A stretch of DNA of 64,000 bases from Clostridia bacterium UC5.1-1D10 (GTDB lineage Bacteria; Bacillota; Clostridia; Lachnospirales; Anaerotignaceae): assembly GCA_001304995.1 (NCBI GenBank), contig BBZU01000001.1, forward strand, positions 1-64,000, written 5' to 3'. Shown here piece by piece: positions 1 through 7,875 of the stretch. The notes beneath the pieces were generated by a model. The model did no database searches, was not told the origin of the DNA, and was given only the letters and a program-made list of their open reading frames with translations. Position numbers and translations under genes: made by a program. Position 1 is the first letter of the stretch; each line of letters begins with the position of its first letter.

Positions 1-198
1 CGCGTATGCCAGTGCTGTGCAGATAAAGTGACAACAATCGATTACAAAGATGTAAGCAAACTGAGAAGATACGTTTCCGAAAGAGGTAAAATCCTTCCCA
101 GAAGAATCACAGGCAACTGCGCAAAACATCAGAGAGCGCTGACAACAGCAATCAAGAGAGCAAGACACGTATCCCTGATGCCCTACACACAGGACTAA
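1..198 (+). CDS. rpsR: 30S ribosomal protein S18, C-terminal part
   Basis: The window opens inside this gene; 65 codons and the TAA stop are present. The visible protein has the S18 signatures: a Cys-rich start (CQCC), the stretch IDYKDV, then [16 protein letters not shown] and the TGNCAKHQR motif that contacts 16S rRNA. S18 binds the small-subunit platform next to S6. In Firmicutes it normally closes an rpsF-ssb-rpsR operon, and the terminator 30 nt downstream fits an operon end. Only the N-terminal 10 to 25 residues are missing. Confidence 0.97.
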   Translation, partial: RVCQCCADKVTTIDYKDVSKLRRYVSERGKILPRRITGNCAKHQRALTTAIKRARHVSLMPYTQD

Positions 199-215
199 GA
201 TACCGCTCGATTTTT

Positions 216-300
216 TACAAGAAAACAAGAAAGCTGAAATCCTTAACAGGATTTCAGCTTTTTTATTTTGACTGAATGGATGATGTATGTTTTCTTATGA
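216..300. repeat. Degenerate half copy of the dispersed palindromic element
   Basis: AAGAAAACAAGAAAG on the left and TGTTTTCTTATGAAGATAGC on the right bracket the rpsR terminator. This is the same arrangement as the first half of the full elements at 7617, 29275 and 31956, where a TTCATAAGAAAACA/TGTTTTCTTATGAA inverted repeat surrounds a terminator stem. The second half (the CCCCTTAAGAAA hairpin) is absent. Diverged copy, moderate confidence. Confidence 0.5.
231..267 (+). terminator. Intrinsic terminator after rpsR
   Basis: A 12-bp stem (AAGCTGAAATCC paired with GGATTTCAGCTT) with a 6-nt loop runs into a T-rich tract. It closes the rpsR transcription unit. The stem has the same base sequence as the terminator core of the dispersed palindromic elements described elsewhere in this window. 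Confidence 0.9.
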
Positions 301-433
301 AGATAGCTCAGTTTTTTCTGCCCATTTTTCCTTCCCCTGCCCTGTCCTTTTGGACAAAACAGGAATAAAACCCAGTTTTTTCGCCTATATTATCTACAAA
401 GGTCGTACATCCGGCGAAAGGAGGGATTTTTGA

Positions 434-661
434 ATGCACAAAAGAAAAAAAGCCACCGAGGGCGAAGCCATACTCTCTGCCATTTATGCCATACAGTTAG
501 AGCTGCGGCGGGCACAGGCAGGCTTTCAGGACGAAACGGATGAAGCCCTCATTGACAGCTACATTTACGAGATCATCTCTCTGCATAAAAAATACGAATA
601 TTACCTGCGGCGGGCAAAGGAATTGGGGCTGGCTGCCGCAGGATGTGCGAAAATCAGCTGA
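434..661 (+). CDS. YaaL-family small protein (DUF2508)
   Basis: 75 residues, ATG preceded at a good distance by AAAGGAGG. The sequence is helical and charged, with the E-L-R-R-A start and a C-terminal KKYEYYLRRAKELG segment typical of the DUF2508/YaaL family. Function is unknown. In Bacillus and Clostridia yaaL lies between recR and bofA; here bofA follows after 19 nt, which supports the family call. The two genes look co-transcribed. Confidence 0.8.
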   Translation: MHKRKKATEGEAILSAIYAIQLELRRAQAGFQDETDEALIDSYIYEIISLHKKYEYYLRRAKELGLAAAGCAKIS

Positions 662-680
662 TACAAAAGGGGGAAGAAAT

Positions 681-929
681 GTGAGTTCTACCACCATTTT
701 ATCCGCCATGGTCATCACCTGTCTGGTGATTGTGGTACTGGTGGCGCTGGCAAAGCCGCTGCAAGGACTTTTTCGCTTTCTGCTTTCGGGGATTTTTGGC
801 TCTGCCCTGCTGTTTCTTTTGGGCAGGCTGGGCTTTGCCGTAGGCGTCAATGCCGTCACCTTTGTGGTGAGCGGACTTTTGGGCGTGCCGGGGGTTGCAG
901 GCCTTTTGGTACTGAGCCATTTTCTTTGA
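681..929 (+). CDS. BofA-family pro-sigma-K processing inhibitor-like membrane protein
   Basis: 82 residues starting at GTG 681, 6 nt after a GGGGGAAG ribosome-binding site; no in-frame ATG fits as well. Two hydrophobic segments are joined by a short KPLQGLFRFLL linker, and the C-terminus carries the conserved N-A-V-T-F-V-V-S-G-L-L-G-x-P-G-V-x-G BofA signature. In Bacillus BofA sits in the outer forespore membrane and holds the SpoIVFB protease inactive during sporulation. The yaaL-bofA order is the usual one. Its presence suggests, but does not prove, a sporulating host. Confidence 0.85.
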   Translation: MSSTTILSAMVITCLVIVVLVALAKPLQGLFRFLLSGIFGSALLFLLGRLGFAVGVNAVTFVVSGLLGVPGVAGLLVLSHFL

Positions 930-991
930 GAAAATGTAGCTTTTTGTAAACTCCTGTCGAGAAGAAATGACGGAAAAATCAAAGGGGCAAA

Positions 992-1021
992 TTGACAGCA
1001 CGCCATGATTTGTGATATGAT
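992..1021 (+). promoter_or_regulatory. Sigma-A-type promoter for leader RNA and rhomboid gene
   Basis: A perfect TTGACA (992-997) is followed by an 18-bp spacer and TATGAT (1016-1021). It lies 170 nt ahead of the rhomboid start codon, so the transcript would carry the structured leader listed next. Confidence 0.75.
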
Positions 1022-1028
1022 AACCACA

Positions 1029-1157
1029 GATAAAATCAGTATCGGAAACGCTGGTTTTATCGGAAACAAAGTCTTCTTTTATGATAAGAATACCCCCATT
1101 TTTCTTATCACTTGCCGAAAAAAACCATCGGGTCCCCCAATCCCGGTGGCTTTTTTT
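1029..1157 (+). ncRNA. Structured leader or small RNA with its own terminator
   Basis: Three hairpins follow the promoter: GATAAAATCAG (1029-1039) with CTGGTTTTATC (1051-1061); TGATAAGAA (1082-1090) with TTCTTATCA (1102-1110); and an intrinsic terminator ACCATCGGG/CCCGGTGGC (1124-1150) followed by seven T. The rhomboid ribosome-binding site begins only 20 nt later. This could be an attenuator in front of the rhomboid gene or a small RNA of about 130 nt. I cannot match it to a known riboswitch class. Confidence 0.5.
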
Positions 1158-1192
1158 CATTTTCCCCATTTTTTTCAGAAAGGAGTCTTTCT

Positions 1193-2209
1193 ATGACACC
1201 TGAACAACTGGCAACAGATCTGAAAAGCCTGCTTTTGCAGAAAGATTTCCGCACCGTACAGCAGCCGGAGGACACCCCTGTGTTTGATCTTTACATACGC
1301 ATTGAAAATCCTGTCTGCTGTGTGCTGGCAGTGCAGCCCCATGACAGTGACGAGCATCGAGAAGATGTGGCTGCCTTTGCGGAAAGCCTGCAAAAACAGC
1401 TTCCTCAGATCCAATGTACGCAGCTCATCTGTCTGTATCTGACCATTGGCCCGGAGCCTTTGGCGGAAGTACGTCCTCTGGCAGACACAGACCGCATGGG
1501 CAATTTGCATCATATTGCATGGCATTACGCCACGGACACACAAACTTTGCAGGTAGCCGACGGCAGTCCGGACAAGCTTATGGGCATTGAAAAACTGCTG
1601 CGGATGGCTGCCACCGGAGAAGAACTGCCCAAAGACACCCTCCGGGAAGATACCACAGGAAAACGCCCCGTGGTGACTTTCACCATTTTTGCCATCTGTG
1701 CTGCCCTGCTTCTCTACGGCATGGTGACAGGACAGAACGAATTTCTCTGGGAGCGTTTCAGCGTCAGCAAAGAAACAGTGCTGGGATTGGGGCAATACTA
1801 CCGCCTCATCACCGCCATGTTCTTCCACGGCAGCATCATGCACCTTGCTGCCAACAGCATTTATCTGTTTTACTTCGGCAGTCGGGCAGAACTGCTGCTG
1901 GGCAAAGTCCGTTATGTGATTCTGTATCTCATTTCCGGCATCTGCGGCGGACTGTGCAGTGTTTTTCTGGGGCATTATGCCTCCATCGGCGCATCCGGCG
2001 CCATCTTCGGACTTTTGGGCGCCATGCTCATCCTCACACGGGAGAAAGGTTCCCGTTATACCGGCATGAACTACGCCACCATGATATTGCTGGCATTCAC
2101 AGCCCTTGCCATGGGCTTTCTGGATGTGGGTGTGGACAACTGGGCCCATCTGGGAGGATTCCTCTCCGGCGCTCTGGTGTTCTTCCTCATGTTCCGTGCC
2201 AAAGAATGA
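1193..2209 (+). CDS. Rhomboid family intramembrane serine protease
   Basis: 338 residues from ATG 1193, 7 nt after AGAAAGGAG. The first 160 residues are a soluble N-terminal domain. About six membrane segments follow. The rhomboid signatures are all present: HLAANSIYLFYFG in the second segment, GASGA with catalytic Ser268, and the H-L-G-G motif with catalytic His319. The Ser-His dyad is intact, so it should cleave membrane-embedded substrates. The long cytoplasmic N-terminus resembles YqgP/GluP-type rhomboids of Firmicutes. It is transcribed alone behind a structured leader; its substrate cannot be guessed from context. Confidence 0.92.
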   Translation: MTPEQLATDLKSLLLQKDFRTVQQPEDTPVFDLYIRIENPVCCVLAVQPHDSDEHREDVAAFAESLQKQLPQIQCTQLICLYLTIGPEPLAEVRPLADTDRMGNLHHIAWHYATDTQTLQVADGSPDKLMGIEKLLRMAATGEELPKDTLREDTTGKRPVVTFTIFAICAALLLYGMVTGQNEFLWERFSVSKETVLGLGQYYRLITAMFFHGSIMHLAANSIYLFYFGSRAELLLGKVRYVILYLISGICGGLCSVFLGHYASIGASGAIFGLLGAMLILTREKGSRYTGMNYATMILLAFTALAMGFLDVGVDNWAHLGGFLSGALVFFLMFRAKE

Positions 2210-2308
2210 GGTTTGCGGACGGTTGTTCCCTCTTGACAAGCTGGGAGCGACCGTCTTTTTTTGTACAAAACCGACCACTTTTCCCCACAGGTTTTCCTCT
2301 TCTTTTTT

Positions 2309-2495
2309 TGGGGATAACTTGCCATTTATACACAGAATAGGATACAATAAGTGGGAAAAGGTGAAAATGTAACAAAAACCACACCAAATTTTCAATATAT
2401 TCCACCAAATAAATTTGAAAAAACAAGATATAGTCCACAGGGAACCACTGTTATCCACACTTTTTCTGTGGATAACCCAAAAACCATGTGGATAA
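2309..2495. other. DnaA-box cluster with AT-rich segment (possible origin or DnaA-controlled region)
   Basis: Three perfect DnaA boxes (TTATCCACA) lie within 45 bp: 2451-2459 on the plus strand and 2467-2475 and 2487-2495 on the minus strand. Two near matches occur upstream: TTATCCCCA (minus, 2309-2317) and TTATACACA (plus, 2326-2334). Between the groups lies an AT-rich stretch (about 2350-2430). The cluster fills the 307-bp gap between the rhomboid gene and the uracil-DNA glycosylase. No dnaA or dnaN is in the window, so an origin is possible but unproven; DnaA control of the downstream DNA-repair gene is the alternative. Confidence 0.7.
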
Positions 2496-2516
2496 CCAGA
2501 AAGGATGGATAGAAAA

Positions 2517-3094
2517 ATGGACCATTTGACACAATTATGTGCCAGATTGCAGGAAGCCGCATCCGCTTCCCCCTACGCAGAAAAAAACTGGTGTTCGGTG
2601 ACGGCTGCCAGAATCCCAGACTGATGATGATCGGCGAAGCCCCCGGCGGCGATGAAGAAAAGCAGGGACGCCCTTTTGTTGGCAAGGCAGGGAAAAACCT
2701 GTCTGCTTTTCTGGAAACCATCGGCTTGAATCGGGAAGAAATCTACATCTCCAATGTGGTAAAACTGCGCCCCACCAAGGAAAGCCCCAAAACAGGGAAA
2801 GCCGTAAACCGTCCCCCTTCCAAGGATGAGATCGCTTTTTTCCTGCCTTTTTTGCAGGAGGAAATCAAAGTGGTGAATCCTCAGTGGATTGTGACTTTGG
2901 GCAATGTACCATTAAAAGCAGTCACAGGGGATGCCAAAGCGGTCATTGGGGACTGGCACGGCAAGCCTTTCACACTGGAAGACGGAAAAATCCTCTTCCC
3001 CCTCTACCATCCCGCAGCCATCATTTACAATCGGGCATTGTCCGAAACTTATCAGGAAGATTTGATGACACTGAAAGGATTGCTGGAGAAATAA
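2517..3094 (+). CDS. Uracil-DNA glycosylase, family 4/5-like, with a -1 frameshift near the N-terminus
   Basis: Removes uracil from DNA to start base-excision repair. The core reads LVFGDG, then GEAPGGDEEKQGRPFVGKAGK (motif A and the Fe-S-type UDG signature) and ends with LYHPAAIIYN, the H-P-A motif. The best start is ATG 2517, which has an AAAGGA site; that frame runs 22 codons as far as A-E-K-N and then leaves the family sequence at a run of seven A (2581-2587). Continuing one base back gives E-K-K-L-V-F-G-D-G. A start at ATG 2537 would be in frame but has no ribosome-binding site. The shift site reads A-AAA-AAC, a classical -1 slippery heptamer; a missing A in the sequence is the simpler explanation. 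About 192 residues after correction. Confidence 0.85.
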
Positions 3095-3119
3095 CTGCAT
3101 AAATATGTTATTTTATCGC

Positions 3120-3158
3120 AAAATCGGGCGTCTGTAAAGACTTCCCGATTTTCTTTTT
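3120..3158 (+). terminator. Intrinsic terminator after uracil-DNA glycosylase
   Basis: AAAATCGGG (3120-3128) pairs with CCCGATTTT (3144-3152), followed by CTTTTTT. Confidence 0.85.
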
Positions 3159-3248
3159 TACAAAAGCATATTCTTTTACTATGCTATGTTTTTCAGTAGT
3201 ATAAAACCATCACTAAAAATTTTGTATAAAATTACTAAACAAAAAGCA

Positions 3249-3277
3249 TTGCATTTTTATAAATTTATTGGTATGCT
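3249..3277 (+). promoter_or_regulatory. Promoter of the M28 peptidase gene
   Basis: TTGCAT (3249-3254), 17-bp spacer, TATGCT (3272-3277) with an extended TGG just ahead. The leader of about 65 nt ends in a GGAT-type ribosome-binding site before ATG 3349. The rest of the AT-rich gap 3160-3248 shows nothing else I can name. Confidence 0.6.
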
Positions 3278-3348
3278 TATGCTCGCATGTGTTCATGCAG
3301 AAAAACAAAACGGGGCGAAAAAGACGCCCAAAGAAAGGATGTTGATAA

Positions 3349-5496
3349 ATGAAAAAAATCGCAAAAGGGATTTCCCTGGTACTGGCACTGGTTCTGATGC
3401 TTTCTGCCTGCACGACAGCAACGCCTCAGAGTGAAACTGCCGCATTGACTGCTGCCCAGACAGCTTATCTGGAACATGTAGACACGGAATACTCCTACAA
3501 TCTGGCACGAAAGCTGGAGGAGATCCGCTCCAATGACGCCCTTGGCTACCGCACCGCAGGCTCCGACGCCGAGATCGCTACCGGCGATCTGCTGAAAGCC
3601 GAAATGGAAGCCATTGGCCTGACCAATGTGACAAAAGATGCCTTTACTTTAGATACATGGACCTTCCGTACCGCACAGCTCACTTACACAGCTGCGGACG
3701 GCACAGAAAAGACTGTGGAACTGGGCGGCTACCAGACCACATTCCAGACAGAAGGTCCCCAGACCTTCACCCTCATTGACGGGGGCGAAGGCACCGAAGA
3801 CGATCTGGCAGAGCTGGACGTAACAGACAAACTGGTACTGGTAGACATCAACCAGAGAGAAAACTGGTGGATCAACTACCCTGCTTATGAAGCACATCTC
3901 AACGGCGCCGCTGCTATTTTGGCAGCACAGGACGGCGGTTATGGCGAAGTAAGCCCTGATGCCCTCAACGCTCAGGATGTTTGCGGCCCCGAAGACGCGC
4001 CCGCTTTCTCCATCAGCCGCACCCACGCCGATGAACTCCGCGCCATCATGGAAGCAGAAGGGGTCAACGAACTGACTGTTACATTCAACGCTGACAGCAA
4101 AGTGGAACGTGACGGCACCTCCTACAACATTGTGGGTATGATCCCCGGCAAAGACCCTGATGCCATGGTGCTCATGAGCGCTCATTACGACTCTTACTTC
4201 ACCGGCTTCCAGGATGATAACGCTGCTATCGCTCTGATGATGGGCATTGCCAAAGGCATCATCGACAGCGGTTATGAACCGGAAAAAACACTGGTATTCT
4301 GCGCCATGGCTGCGGAAGAATGGGGCGTTTCTGATACACGTTACGACTGGTCCACAGGGGCTTACAACCAAATTTTCCGGGTACATCCCGAATGGGTTGG
4401 CAAAGTGGTGGCAGACATCAACTTTGAACTGCCTGCCATGGCCGAAGGCACCACCGACCAGATTCGTACTTCTTACGAACTGAAAACATTCACAGAAGAT
4501 TTCAAAACACTGGTACCTGCCGTAGAAGGCATTTTCGAGGACGGCATCGAAGTTATCGTGCCCACACAGACATGGTCTGACGACTTCTCCCTGTCCATCG
4601 CTGGCGTACCTTCCAACGTAACTGCCCTGCGCGGCGGTTTCGCAGAAACCCATTACCATTCTCAGTTCGACAACGCAGATACATACAGCCCCGAAGCATT
4701 CCTGTTCCACCACAACATGTACGGTCTGCTGATGCTGGCTTATGACCACTGCGCCGTATCCCCTCTGGACTTCTCCACCAGAATCCAGACCATGCGGGAT
4801 ACCATGGACACAGAACGCCTGTCCGCTCTGACACTGGAAGACGGCTCCAACACCGCTGACGCACTGAACACCGCTCTGGATACAGCAGAAGCTGCCGCTG
4901 CAGAAGCTTGGGAAAAAGTAAACACTGCCAACAGCGAATATGCCGCTGCCCTGGAAGCAGGCGACACAGAAACAGCTGACAAGATTCTGGCAGAAACACG
5001 CACCCTCCACAGTCAGGTACTGGAAGCTTTCCGTTATGCGGAAGACCAGTTTGTACGCCTGACATGGGAAGACGTTTCCATTTTCCCTCACGAACACAGC
5101 CAGAACAACCTGTCTGCACTGGAAAGCAGCATTGCAGCTCTGGAAGCAGGCAACGCACAGCAGGCACTGGACGAAAGCCTGTACCTCATCGACAACAACT
5201 GGTACGCTTACGACTGGAGCAGAGAAACTTTCGACCACTTCACAGACTATGTACTGGATCAGCCTGCTGACCGCCTCATGTGGGGCGCAGGCCGTGTACA
5301 GGGTCATGTAGACCTGTACGATGTCATCAACAGCCTCCAGGAAAAAGCAGAAAGCGGTGACACAGACTACACAGAAGAACTGGAAACACTGAACACAGCC
5401 GTTTCCACAGAAACAGAAAGTCTGAAACAGCAGGTTTCCCATGAAATCGAATCTCTGGAAACACTGACAGACTCCCTGACAGCTATGGCTGCTTAA
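3349..5496 (+). CDS. M28-family zinc aminopeptidase-like lipoprotein
   Basis: 715 residues. A signal peptide ends in the lipobox L-S-A-C (Cys21), so the protein should be anchored outside the membrane. A PA-like insert covers roughly residues 110-240. The M28 peptidase core follows with the metal ligands in order: H279-Y-D281, D-D near 292, the E-E pair 323-324, and a final His in T-H-Y-H (435-437). The C-terminal 230 residues are acidic helical repeats of unknown role. It probably trims peptides for uptake. Monocistronic, with a bidirectional terminator downstream. Confidence 0.9.
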   Translation: MKKIAKGISLVLALVLMLSACTTATPQSETAALTAAQTAYLEHVDTEYSYNLARKLEEIRSNDALGYRTAGSDAEIATGDLLKAEMEAIGLTNVTKDAFTLDTWTFRTAQLTYTAADGTEKTVELGGYQTTFQTEGPQTFTLIDGGEGTEDDLAELDVTDKLVLVDINQRENWWINYPAYEAHLNGAAAILAAQDGGYGEVSPDALNAQDVCGPEDAPAFSISRTHADELRAIMEAEGVNELTVTFNADSKVERDGTSYNIVGMIPGKDPDAMVLMSAHYDSYFTGFQDDNAAIALMMGIAKGIIDSGYEPEKTLVFCAMAAEEWGVSDTRYDWSTGAYNQIFRVHPEWVGKVVADINFELPAMAEGTTDQIRTSYELKTFTEDFKTLVPAVEGIFEDGIEVIVPTQTWSDDFSLSIAGVPSNVTALRGGFAETHYHSQFDNADTYSPEAFLFHHNMYGLLMLAYDHCAVSPLDFSTRIQTMRDTMDTERLSALTLEDGSNTADALNTALDTAEAAAAEAWEKVNTANSEYAAALEAGDTETADKILAETRTLHSQVLEAFRYAEDQFVRLTWEDVSIFPHEHSQNNLSALESSIAALEAGNAQQALDESLYLIDNNWYAYDWSRETFDHFTDYVLDQPADRLMWGAGRVQGHVDLYDVINSLQEKAESGDTDYTEELETLNTAVSTETESLKQQVSHEIESLETLTDSLTAMAA

Positions 5497-5526
5497 AAGA
5501 AAATCAAAACAGCTATTTCCAAATAA

Positions 5527-5563
5527 AAAAGCTGGAACCTTCCAAAAGGCTCCAGCTTTTTAT
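5527..5563. terminator. Bidirectional terminator between convergent genes
   Basis: AAAAAGCTGGAACCT pairs with AGGCTCCAGCTTTTT; A- and T-rich flanks allow termination from both sides. It serves the M28 gene on the plus strand and the M20D gene on the minus strand. Confidence 0.85.
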
Positions 5564-5578
5564 TTGCTTATGAAGTTT

Positions 5579-6727
5579 TTATTCTGCCAGTTTTTTCAGC
5601 AGTTTGGCATAGGTTTCCACGCCCAATGCCAAGATTTCCTCATCAAACTGGAACTGTGCGCTGTGGAGAGAATGGGTATAGCCTTTTTCCGCATTGCCGC
5701 TGCCTAAGAAAAAGAACATACCGGGTACCTTCTGAAGATACAAAGAGAAATCCTCTGCCAGCATATAAGGAGGTGTTTCTTCGTAATTATCCCCTGCCAC
5801 TTCCTGCAAAAGTTCTACCAGTTTTGGGTCGTTATCCACCACACGATACATATGACGGAACACCGCTTCTCCTTTGCAGCCATAACCTGCCGCAATACCA
5901 GAAGCCACTTCCTGCACACGCTTTGTCATGGTTTCGTAGGCTTCGTCGCTGAATGCACGCATGGTGCCTTCCAGCTTCACTTCCTTAGCAATGATGTTGC
6001 AGGCTTCGCCGCCATGGATGGCACCGAAGGTCAATACGCCGCTGTCCAAAGGGGATACATTTCTGGACAGGATGGTGTGGAGCCCTGTGATGACTGCCCC
6101 TGCCGCCAATACGGCATCATGTCCCAGCTGAGGCTGTGCGCCGTGAGCACTTTCTCCGTAAATATGCACATCCACTTCCCCGTTTCTTGCCATCATGGCG
6201 CCTTTGCGGCAAGCCACTTTTCCCTGAGGTACCTGAGGGAAGATATGACAGCCGATGATGCAGCGAACGGGATGTTTTTCAAAAAGTCCCGCATCTACCA
6301 AAAGCTGTGCGCCACCGGGGCCTTCTTCCGCCGGCTGGAAGATGAGGACAACATCGTTTTTCAGTTCATCTTTATGTTCCTGCAAGTATTTGGCAAAGCC
6401 CAGCAGCACTGTCACATGGCCGTCATGACCGCAGGCATGCATACAGCCCACATGCTCCGAAGTGAAGTCGCAGCCTGTCTGTTCTGTGACAGGCAGGGCA
6501 TCCATATCCGCACGGAACGCCACCGCTTGTCCCTTGCCTTTGCCGCGAATCACTGCCACGACGCCTGTTTCCAGCCATGTTTCCAGCTCTGTGATACCGA
6601 AGCTCGTAAGTTTTTCCCGAATATAGGCGGAGGTTTTGTATTCCTTCAGGCCCAGTTCGGGGATTTTATGCAAATTGCGGCGCATCTGCCGCAGTTCTTC
6701 TACCATGTTTTGAAAATACGCTTCCAT
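5579..6727 (-). CDS. M20D amidohydrolase, probable N-acetyldiaminopimelate deacetylase
   Basis: 382 residues, ATG 6727 behind AAAGGAGG. The M20D metal site is complete: H97-A-C99-G-H101-D-x-x with H104, and the F-Q-P-A-E-E-G motif near 135. The lid domain is in the middle and the C-terminal H-S-x-x-F-x-F-D-E motif is present. Family members hydrolyse N-acyl amino acids (hippurate, N-acetyl-diaminopimelate, IAA-amino acids). It is divergent from dapH, the acetyltransferase of the acetylated lysine pathway, which makes N-acetyl-diaminopimelate deacetylase (the role of YkuR in Bacillus) the best guess. Specificity is inferred from the neighbour, not from residues. Confidence 0.85.
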   Translation of the reverse strand: MEAYFQNMVEELRQMRRNLHKIPELGLKEYKTSAYIREKLTSFGITELETWLETGVVAVIRGKGKGQAVAFRADMDALPVTEQTGCDFTSEHVGCMHACGHDGHVTVLLGFAKYLQEHKDELKNDVVLIFQPAEEGPGGAQLLVDAGLFEKHPVRCIIGCHIFPQVPQGKVACRKGAMMARNGEVDVHIYGESAHGAQPQLGHDAVLAAGAVITGLHTILSRNVSPLDSGVLTFGAIHGGEACNIIAKEVKLEGTMRAFSDEAYETMTKRVQEVASGIAAGYGCKGEAVFRHMYRVVDNDPKLVELLQEVAGDNYEETPPYMLAEDFSLYLQKVPGMFFFLGSGNAEKGYTHSLHSAQFQFDEEILALGVETYAKLLKKLAE

Positions 6728-6800
6728 TGGCTTTCCTCCTTTGTTCTGATTGTTCTCATTGTATCACAGACATCTTTCTTTGGAAAGGATACAAATTCTG

Positions 6801-6829
6801 TGGAAAATCTCCCCATTTTCGTATATAAT
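6801..6829 (+). promoter_or_regulatory. dapH promoter
   Basis: TGGAAA (6801-6806), 17-bp spacer, perfect TATAAT (6824-6829), 44 nt before the dapH start. The same 146-bp gap must carry the minus-strand promoter of the M20D gene; a TACAAT reading left is the likely -10. Confidence 0.65.
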
Positions 6830-6873
6830 AAAAGGTAAATACAAAAATCAAAAGATAAAGGAGAGATTTACCC

Positions 6874-7584
6874 ATGGATTATGATATGACCAATCCCTAT
6901 GAAATTGCGAAATACATCAAGGAAGCCAAAAAGGCAACCCCTGTCAAAGTATATGTAAAAGGCGATCTGAGCGGCGCATCCGCAGAAGGCGTAAAAGTAT
7001 TCGGCCAGGGGGATTTCTGGATCCTCATGGGCGACCACGCTGCCGTACAGGCTCTGCTGGACAGCAAAAAAGACGCTATTGTAGACTGCGCTATGGAATA
7101 TGACAGAAGAAACTCTGCTGTTCCCATGCTGGACATCACTGGCGTGGAAGCACGCATCGAGCCCGGCGCATTCATCCGTGACCGGGTAAGCATCGGCAAA
7201 AACGCTGTTGTAATGATGGGCGCTGTCATCAACATCGGTGCGGAAATCGGCGAAGGCTCCATGGTTGACATGAACGCTGTTCTGGGCGCAAGAGCAACCG
7301 TAGGCAAAAATGTACACGTTGGCGCAGGCGCAGTGCTGGCAGGCGTTCTGGAACCCCCCAGCGCAACACCTGTTATCGTGGAAGACGGCGTAATGATCGG
7401 CGCAAACGCAGTGGTACTGGAAGGCGTACGCATCGGCGCAAACGCTGTTGTTGCAGCAGGCGCAGTAGTAACAGAAGACGTACCCGAAGGCGCGGTAGTA
7501 GCTGGTTCCCCTGCCAAAGTCATCAAAATGAAAGATGAAAAGACAGAAGGCAAAACACAGCTCATGGAAGATTTGAGAAAATAA
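6874..7584 (+). CDS. dapH: 2,3,4,5-tetrahydropyridine-2,6-dicarboxylate N-acetyltransferase
   Basis: 236 residues, the same length as Bacillus DapH. The N-terminal 85 residues include the [14 protein letters not shown] segment of the family, followed by [13 protein letters not shown] and a run of hexapeptide repeats (about 95-215) that form the left-handed beta helix of acetyl-CoA-dependent transferases. It acetylates tetrahydrodipicolinate on the way to meso-diaminopimelate and lysine. The divergent M20D enzyme would remove the acetyl group later. Start ATG 6874 follows AAAGGAGAG. Confidence 0.93.
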   Translation: MDYDMTNPYEIAKYIKEAKKATPVKVYVKGDLSGASAEGVKVFGQGDFWILMGDHAAVQALLDSKKDAIVDCAMEYDRRNSAVPMLDITGVEARIEPGAFIRDRVSIGKNAVVMMGAVINIGAEIGEGSMVDMNAVLGARATVGKNVHVGAGAVLAGVLEPPSATPVIVEDGVMIGANAVVLEGVRIGANAVVAAGAVVTEDVPEGAVVAGSPAKVIKMKDEKTEGKTQLMEDLRK

Positions 7585-7616
7585 TCCTTTCTGAAAATCA
7601 AAACATCCCCTCTCTC

Positions 7617-7794
7617 AGGGGCATCTTCGTAAGAAAACAAAGAAAGCTAAAATCCTTATCATGACAAAGGATTTAGCTTTCTTATTTTTTATTAAGATTT
7701 TTGTTATGTTTTCTTATGAAGACAGCCATCGCAATTCCCCTTAAGAAATCAAGGAAAAGAAAAATCAATGTTTTCTTAAGGGGAAGTTGCTTTC
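7617..7794 (+). repeat. Dispersed palindromic element, copy 1
   Basis: About 178 bp between dapH and the SLH gene, both of which end here. Part A is an inverted repeat (TTCGTAAGAAAACA and TGTTTTCTTATGAA) around an AAGAAAGCTAAAATCC/GGATTTAGCTTTCTT terminator stem. Part B is CCCCTTAAGAAA facing TTTTCTTAAGGGG. It is highly similar to copies 3 and 4 but carries scattered differences, so it is older. It encodes nothing. Confidence 0.85.
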
Positions 7795-7820
7795 AGAGGG
7801 GATGTTTTTTTGTTGGGACA

Positions 7821-7850
7821 GAAAAACGGCGGCAGTTGCCTGCCGCCGAA
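7821..7850 (-). terminator. Terminator of the SLH-protein gene
   Basis: On the minus strand CGGCGGCAGG pairs with CCTGCCGCCG across a short loop (GCGGCAGGCAACTGCCGC core), followed by TTTTTC. It lies 25 nt after the stop codon. Confidence 0.85.
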
Positions 7851-7875
7851 ATAAAGTATCATGTGATGTCAAATA

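Noticed and set aside
2210-2516. Declaring the DnaA-box cluster to be the chromosomal origin
   Set aside because: No dnaA/dnaN nearby and no skew analysis possible from one window, so it is reported only as a candidate.
3649-5442. 597-residue open frame opposite the M28 peptidase
   Set aside because: Cys/Val/Phe-rich antisense frame without start signals or domains.
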